DNA from: an uncultured Campylobacter sp.
GTDB taxonomy: Bacteria; Campylobacterota; Campylobacteria; Campylobacterales; Campylobacteraceae
NCBI RefSeq assembly: GCF_938018035.1
Contig: NZ_CALIJF010000042.1
Coordinates: forward strand, 1 to 9,976
Length of the DNA stretch: 9,976 nt
Direction of reading: 5' to 3'
The notes beneath the pieces are model-generated. The model did no database searches and was not told the origin of the DNA. It saw only the letters and a program-made list of their open reading frames with translations. This document shows, piece by piece, positions 6,350-9,976 of this stretch (positions are counted from its first letter, which is position 1; each line of letters opens with the position of its first letter). A program made the translations under genes and the position numbers.

Positions 6350-7011
6350 AGGTAGCGATCGTCAATTTCCCCGGCACGAATTGTGAGCGCGACAGCAAAT
6401 ACGCTTTTGACGCGCTGGGTTGCGAAACGCAGATAATCTGGCATAAAGAAACCGCCATAAACGCCGATCTGATCGTGCTGCCGGGCGGATTTAGCTACGG
6501 GGATTATTTGCGAACTGCGGCTATTGCTAAATTTAGCCCCGTAATGCAGGCGGTGCTTGATCACGCGCGAAAGGGCGGCTATATTTTGGGCATCTGCAAC
6601 GGCTTTCAGATGCTTTTGGAGCTGAAGCTGCTTGCAGGAGCGATGAGCAGAAATATAAATTTAAGCTTCATCTCAAAATTTCACCATCTGCGCGTCGTTT
6701 CAAACGACAATAAATTTCTGCACTGTTGCGATAAGGGCGAAATTTTAAATATCCCGATCGCGCATGGCGAGGGAAACTATTATGCGCCTGCGGATACGCT
6801 AAAGTCGCTATACGACGAGGATTGCGTGCTGCTAAAATATTGCGACGCAAACGGCGCGGATCTAAATCCGAACGGCTCAGTGGACGCAATTGCTGGGATT
6901 TGCGATAAAAACAAAAAGATTTTCGGCCTGATGCCGCATCCTGAGCGCGCGATAGAGCCTATTTTGGGCGGCACGGACGGAGAGAAAATGCTAAAAGGCT
7001 TAATTTGCTAA
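6346..7011 (+). CDS. purQ: FGAM synthase glutaminase subunit PurQ
   Basis: 221-residue class I glutamine amidotransferase that frees ammonia from glutamine for PurL, converting FGAR to FGAM in purine synthesis. Visible are the oxyanion region VLPGGFSYGDYLR (44-56), nucleophile C84 in GICNGFQML, and the catalytic H198 and E200 in MPHPERA. The AHGEGNYY segment (139-146) is typical of PurQ and separates it from other amidotransferases. It is complete and of normal length. The ATG overlaps the purS stop by four bases (ATGA) and has no strong ribosome site of its own, so translation depends on purS. Confidence 0.96.
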   Translation: MKVAIVNFPGTNCERDSKYAFDALGCETQIIWHKETAINADLIVLPGGFSYGDYLRTAAIAKFSPVMQAVLDHARKGGYILGICNGFQMLLELKLLAGAMSRNINLSFISKFHHLRVVSNDNKFLHCCDKGEILNIPIAHGEGNYYAPADTLKSLYDEDCVLLKYCDANGADLNPNGSVDAIAGICDKNKKIFGLMPHPERAIEPILGGTDGEKMLKGLIC

Positions 7012-8297
7012 AAAAAATTCTTACTATTTTAGGTGTCTGCACGCTTGCGTTTGCTGCGCCGGAGATTGAGATCGATTCGCTTGACGATCTAAGTAAATAT
7101 GCGCCGAAAAAAGCTGAGGATAAGCCGGACGAGCCGCAGACGCGCGATAATTCCAAGGTAATGCTGAAGTATAATAAAAAAGAGGTTATGTCGATGGATA
7201 ATCTAAGCATCGACGATCTTAAGGCTTTGGCGCCTACTAACGAAGTCGATCTTGATGTATCCGACGATAAGGTCTATCAGGACATTAAGCCTAAAGAGCT
7301 TACGCTAAAAGCCAGCGGGATGCCTAGGAAGGTGTATTGCAATCAAATTTTTAAGATCGACTTCGCCGTATATTTGGGGCAGAAAATCACCGTTAAGCCA
7401 AAGCTAGAGATCAGCCGCACCAATGGTATGAAGTGGCTTAATGCTGACAATCTTACGTGGATTGAGGGTGACGAGATGTTTGAGACGACGCTGTGGTTTG
7501 CAGCAAGCGATAAGAGCGATAAGATAAATGAGCTCGTTTTGACGCTGCAGCGCAACGGAGAATTCTTTGAAAAAAGCTCTATTACGCCTGATAATCCGGA
7601 ATTTATGAAGCTTGACACGAAGCCTAATTTTTCGCATATCGTAGCCGACGAGCTGAAACTTAAAAACTACAAAACTACCAAATTTGACGACGTTTCAAAT
7701 TTACTCACGCTCGATCTTGGTATCCGAAACGGCGCAATCAGCGCTTTTAGTATCGATAATCCTGCCATTATCAAGCAGGGGGTGGACTCCGTACGCGGCA
7801 CATACGCAAGTCAGAGCGGATATTATTTCGCCGTCGTGGATAAAAATATCACAAATTTAGACTTCAGCTATTTCAATCTTAATACTAAAAAATTTGAAAA
7901 TTTCGGTCTTGAGCTTAATCCGCGCGCCGAGGATCTTAGCACGCAGATCGGTCTAAATCCGAAAGAGAGCAAGTTCGAAGCCTACAAGCAGATCGCGATC
8001 TACACGCTAGCTGCCGTGCTTTTGGTGATGTTTCTGCTTAGTAAAAATATCACGCCGCTCATCTTTGCAGTGCTGATTTTGGCGGTAAATTTCTATGCGC
8101 AAAGGCCTTACGGCACGGGCAGTATCGCGCAAAATTCCCCGGTTAGAATTTTGCCTATGCAAAGCTCCACCGTGTTTTACGTGACTAAAAATCCCGAAAA
8201 GGTTGAAATTTTGGGTACGAATAAGGAATTTTATAAAATCATGCTGGGCGGCAACAAGATCGGCTGGGTTAAAAAAGATGAGCTTAGCAAGGATTAG
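7005..8297 (+). CDS. Membrane-anchored periplasmic protein with C-terminal SH3-like segment
   Basis: 430 residues, function unknown. A signal peptide (MLKKILTILGVCTLAFA, cleavage after about 17; the Cys lacks a good lipobox) is followed by an acidic linker (SLDDLSKYAPKKAEDKPDEP) and about 230 residues of probable beta-rich periplasmic domain. Two hydrophobic segments at about 330-346 (IAIYTLAAVLLVMFLLS) and 349-364 (TPLIFAVLILAVNFYA) form a hairpin. The final 55 residues (NSPVRILPMQSSTVFYVT... KIGWVKKDELSKD) look like a bacterial SH3 domain, ending in the usual G-W-V motif, on the periplasmic side if the N terminus is exported. The start is TTG with AAAAGG six bases before it, overlapping purQ by seven bases. 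It seems to correspond to the periplasmic protein between purQ and plsC in C. jejuni. An envelope or cell-wall binding role is inferred from the SH3 part only. Confidence 0.8.
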   Translation: MLKKILTILGVCTLAFAAPEIEIDSLDDLSKYAPKKAEDKPDEPQTRDNSKVMLKYNKKEVMSMDNLSIDDLKALAPTNEVDLDVSDDKVYQDIKPKELTLKASGMPRKVYCNQIFKIDFAVYLGQKITVKPKLEISRTNGMKWLNADNLTWIEGDEMFETTLWFAASDKSDKINELVLTLQRNGEFFEKSSITPDNPEFMKLDTKPNFSHIVADELKLKNYKTTKFDDVSNLLTLDLGIRNGAISAFSIDNPAIIKQGVDSVRGTYASQSGYYFAVVDKNITNLDFSYFNLNTKKFENFGLELNPRAEDLSTQIGLNPKESKFEAYKQIAIYTLAAVLLVMFLLSKNITPLIFAVLILAVNFYAQRPYGTGSIAQNSPVRILPMQSSTVFYVTKNPEKVEILGTNKEFYKIMLGGNKIGWVKKDELSKD

Positions 8298-8964
8298 AGC
8301 GCTATTTTACGCGATTTGGTTTATTTTTACCGTCGTTTGCGTCGTGATCGCCATGGCGGTAAAAAACTCCTCTCATCGCCGCTTCCGCCGCATTTGGGGG
8401 CGCTTCCAGCGCTACGGCGTCGGATACGATATCCAGATCATAGGCACTCCCGATCCGCGCGCGCAGTTAGTAATCGCCAACCACCAAAGCATAATGGATA
8501 TCGTTGTGCTTGAAGAGACTCATCCCGCCGATATCTGCTGGATCGCTAAAAAAGAGATCGCAGACATCCCTATCATCGGCAAAATCATCACTCTTCCGAA
8601 GATGATCCAGGTCGATCGCTCAAATCCGCGCGATCTGGTGCGGATCGTGCACGAAGTGCAGCAGCGCGTGAGCGAAGGGCGCGTCATCACGATGTTTCCA
8701 GAGGGCACCAGACATCGCGGCACGCAGCTTTTGCAATTCCAAAGCGGCGCCAAAGCGATCGTTAGCAAGCTTGGTCTGCGTGTCCAGCCCGTGGTACTCA
8801 TCGGCACGCAGCACATCGCAAACTCTCACGATTTCACCGTCCATAGCGGACATGTCAAAATCATCTACCTAGACCTGCTCGATACGAGCGATAAAGATTG
8901 GCTGCAGCACGCCAGAGACACGATGCAAGCCGTAATCAATGAAAACGAAACCGCCGAAGCATAG
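8278..8964 (+). CDS. plsC: 1-acyl-sn-glycerol-3-phosphate acyltransferase
   Basis: 228-residue inner-membrane enzyme that adds the second acyl chain to lysophosphatidic acid, giving phosphatidic acid for phospholipid synthesis. A hydrophobic N-terminal helix (FYAIWFIFTVVCVVIAMAV, about 10-28) precedes the acyltransferase domain. Motif I is NHQSIMD (H69 and D74, catalytic), the conserved PIIGKIITLPKMIQVDR is at 98-114, motif III FPEGTRHRG (E142-R145) binds glycerol phosphate, and motif IV appears as VQPVVLIG (169-176). An in-frame ATG at 8203 would add 25 residues lying deep in the preceding gene and unlike PlsC; the ATG at 8278 places the membrane helix at the normal position, so I chose it. 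Even so it overlaps the upstream gene by 20 bp and has only a weak ribosome site, implying translational coupling. It is the last gene of the operon. Confidence 0.94.
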   Translation: MSLARIRALFYAIWFIFTVVCVVIAMAVKNSSHRRFRRIWGRFQRYGVGYDIQIIGTPDPRAQLVIANHQSIMDIVVLEETHPADICWIAKKEIADIPIIGKIITLPKMIQVDRSNPRDLVRIVHEVQQRVSEGRVITMFPEGTRHRGTQLLQFQSGAKAIVSKLGLRVQPVVLIGTQHIANSHDFTVHSGHVKIIYLDLLDTSDKDWLQHARDTMQAVINENETAEA

Positions 8965-9108
8965 GCGGGATTCATAAATTTATCGATAAAATTCAAACGC
9001 GACTTTTACTAATTCGCGCGATTTCTGTGCGCTAGCGCGTTTATTTGCGCTTTGATTTGCGGCGGCAAAATTTTATAAAATTTCATCCGCTCGTGTTAAG
9101 CGGCGTGG

Positions 9109-9155
9109 AATTTTAAAATTTCGTTCGTGCGCGTGGACGACGAAATTTTAAAATT
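9109..9155. terminator. Long perfect hairpin, candidate bidirectional terminator
   Basis: Arms AATTTTAAAATTTCGT (9109-9124) and ACGAAATTTTAAAATT (9140-9155) are a perfect 16-bp inverted repeat. Inside the loop CGT/ACG (9126-9128 and 9137-9139) adds three pairs around GCGCGTGG. It is the longest stem seen in the window. Each arm is itself built around an AATTTTAAAATT palindrome, so a DNA cruciform or a protein site is equally possible. It would be a late terminator, about 145 bases past plsC. Confidence 0.4.
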
Positions 9156-9190
9156 TTATCCATGCGTTTAGGTAGTGGAATTTTAAAATT
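9109..9190. repeat. Three AATTTTAAAATT palindromes at exact 35-bp spacing
   Basis: The 12-bp palindrome AATTTTAAAATT occurs at 9109-9120, 9144-9155 and 9179-9190, so the centres are exactly 35 bp apart. A related copy lies at 9067-9083 (39 bp before), another at 9260-9271, and a shortened one (AAAATTTTAAATTT) at 9377-9390. The first and third share GTGGAATTTTAAAATTTC. The sequence between the copies is different, so this is not a simple tandem duplication. Confidence 0.7.
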
Positions 9191-9200
9191 TCATCTAAAC

Positions 9201-9250
9201 TACAGGCGGCGAGTTATCGGCGAGAGATAGGCAAGAAAACAGCGCCTGTA
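9201..9250. repeat. Inverted repeat enclosing three 11-bp direct repeats
   Basis: TACAGGCG (9201-9208) and CGCCTGTA (9243-9250) are perfect inverted 8-bp arms. Between them stand three imperfect 11-mers in direct order: GGCGAGTTATC (9208), GGCGAGAGATA (9219) and GGCAAGAAAAC (9230). The 11-bp period places the GGCRAG cores on one face of the helix. AATTTTAAAATT copies flank the whole unit on both sides. It could be a protein-binding array, the remains of a small mobile element, or a structured RNA. Confidence 0.5.
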
Positions 9251-9304
9251 TAAAAGCAAAATTTTAAAATTTACGCGGCGCGGTAAGATGAAATTTAGCA
9301 TATA

Positions 9305-9330
9305 TTTAGCTATTTGCGAAAATGGCTAAA
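9305..9330 (+). promoter_or_regulatory. 11-bp RNA hairpin with GCGA tetraloop ahead of the 161-residue gene
   Basis: TTTAGCTATTT and AAATGGCTAAA pair over all 11 positions (one T-G wobble when read as plus-strand RNA) around GCGA, a stable GNRA tetraloop. No T run follows, so it is not an intrinsic terminator. It lies about 75 bases before the start codon and, if transcription begins near 9261, within a 5' leader of about 145 bases. A role in mRNA stability or regulation is inferred; only the pairing is seen. Confidence 0.4.
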
Positions 9331-9405
9331 CGATTTGTCACAAGAGCAAAAGATGGCGGCAACCCGCAAGCGATCTAAAATTTTAAATTTCTTAAGGAGG
9401 AGAGA

Positions 9406-9891
9406 ATGGCGTTTGTTACAGAGCGTATTTCAAAAGAGGATATCGAGAAATACGACTTGCTAAAACCATGCAATGAGATATGTGAAAAGTATCATCAAGT
9501 TAAGCTGGAATGGGCTATTCTAAATTCAAGAAGCTGGTGCATAGATCGAGAAAGAGGTATTTGGCTTTTTTCAGTGTGCAGTATCACTATCGGAGATCCG
9601 AGAGATATGGAATTTAGCGGTGAAGATATATGGATCTTGCACTACAAGGGTAAAGATATAGAAATCGATCTGAGGAATATACATAATGAATATACAGGTA
9701 AAAAAGATACGGATAATCCGTTTATACTAATATATGAACTGGAATCTATAAGAAGCGATATTGGAGATATACCAAAGCAAGAGATTGTGGATATTTTAAA
9801 AGAAATTTTAAATGAGTTTAAGGGAGGAGACGTTATAACGTATTTTATCCCCAAAGAGAATATTCAAGTAATTTTCAGATCTAAAATTTAA
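9406..9891 (+). CDS. Uncharacterised 161-residue protein, possible immunity protein of a tandem family
   Basis: A soluble, acidic-looking protein with no signal peptide or membrane segment. The ATG has a very strong Shine-Dalgarno, AAGGAGG (9394-9400), five bases upstream. Notable parts are the N terminus MAFVTERISKEDIEKYDL, the central SWCIDRERGIWLFS (about residues 43-56), a strand-like IWILHYKGKDIEIDL, and a C-terminal helix KQEIVDILKEILNEFKG. From memory, small proteins beginning MAFVxE-x-ISxED and carrying W-x-IDRER-x-I-x-L occur in polymorphic-toxin and contact-inhibition neighbourhoods, often in tandem copies; I could not check this. A partial paralogue follows 15 bp downstream, which fits an immunity array. 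Codons are clearly more AT-rich than in the operon to the left, a sign of horizontal acquisition. The gene is certain enough; the immunity role is inference. Confidence 0.72.
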   Translation: MAFVTERISKEDIEKYDLLKPCNEICEKYHQVKLEWAILNSRSWCIDRERGIWLFSVCSITIGDPRDMEFSGEDIWILHYKGKDIEIDLRNIHNEYTGKKDTDNPFILIYELESIRSDIGDIPKQEIVDILKEILNEFKGGDVITYFIPKENIQVIFRSKI

Positions 9892-9906
9892 AGAAAAGAG
9901 GATAAA

Positions 9907-9976
9907 GTGGCGTTTGTAGCAGAATATATTTCGAAAGAGGACTTAAAGAAATATAATGTCGTAAATATCGTGAATA
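9907..9976 (+). CDS. Tandem paralogue of the preceding gene, 5' end only
   Basis: A GTG-started frame with AGAGGA (9897-9902) upstream remains open to the window edge (23 codons). It reads VAFVAEYISKEDLKKYNVVN..., sharing AFV, E, ISKED and KY in register with the start of the 161-residue protein. The gene is therefore a diverged tandem copy in the same transcript, 15 bp after the previous stop. It continues outside the window, so length and integrity are unknown. Confidence 0.75.
   Translation, partial: MAFVAEYISKEDLKKYNVVNIVN

Larger units (their letters stand above)
8965..9405. other. 441-bp structured gap without a gene
   Basis: No ORF with a ribosome site or coding character is visible between plsC and the 161-residue gene. 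From left to right it holds a TTTATCGATAAA palindrome (8979-8990), a GC-rich palindrome GCGCTAGCGC (9029-9038) that together with CGCGC at 9015-9019 could be a weak terminator of the operon, a hairpin CCGCT/AGCGG (9087-9103), a series of AT palindromes, an inverted-repeat unit with three 11-mers, and a hairpin ahead of the next gene. TGTATAAA at 9247-9254 is a possible extended -10 box for that gene. The stretch marks the change from conserved operon to accessory DNA. Confidence 0.6.

Noticed and set aside
8203..8277. Upstream ATG that would lengthen PlsC by 25 residues.
   Set aside because: The extra part lies inside the SH3-like end of the preceding gene and would put a basic non-family segment before the membrane helix; the ATG at 8278 fits the family.
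9015..9050. Strong intrinsic terminator after plsC formed by CGCGC / GCGCG.
   Set aside because: The stem is only five base pairs and the following TTTATTTG is a poor T run, so it is listed only as a weak possibility within the gap.

Overview
The window looks like chromosomal DNA of an epsilonproteobacterium, most likely Campylobacter, from one of the higher-GC oral-type species (the C. gracilis/showae/rectus/curvus group). The grounds are the AAATTTTAAAATTT-type sequences in gaps and genes, the TATAAT promoters without clear -35 boxes, and the gene order clpB / ctpA-purC-purS-purQ-periplasmic protein-plsC. From memory, C. jejuni has the same core order around Cj0509-Cj0516. The species call is inference.

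Left part (1-1263), accessory. On the minus strand a small helix-turn-helix regulator gene is followed after one base by a 44-codon ORF. An inverted repeat overlaps its promoter region. Next comes a short CRISPR array (880-1168) with three identical 30-bp repeats, a degraded repeat at each end and four spacers; no cas gene is in the window. Between the array and clpB lies a tract of recurring AATTTAC motifs and a perfect stem-loop.

Centre (1264-8964), conserved core. clpB is on the minus strand, with a consensus sigma70 promoter overlapped by a HAIR-like sequence, the expected HspR operator. Divergently, six plus-strand genes form a tight run: ctpA (periplasmic S41 protease), purC, purS and purQ (de novo purine synthesis), a membrane-anchored periplasmic protein with a C-terminal SH3-like part, and plsC (phospholipid acyltransferase). 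Gaps are 10 and 3 bp and overlaps 4, 7 and 20 bp, so they are probably cotranscribed and translationally coupled. Functionally it is a mixed housekeeping operon.

Right part (8965-9976), accessory again. A 441-bp gap is dense with DNA and RNA structure: AT palindromes spaced exactly 35 bp apart, a long hairpin, three 11-mer direct repeats enclosed by an 8-bp inverted repeat, and an 11-bp hairpin capped by a GCGA tetraloop. It is followed by a more AT-rich gene for a 161-residue unknown protein and the start of a tandem paralogue that runs off the window. This pair resembles the immunity-gene arrays of polymorphic toxin loci, but that is only inference. The least explained parts of the window are this right-hand island and the eroded CRISPR array.
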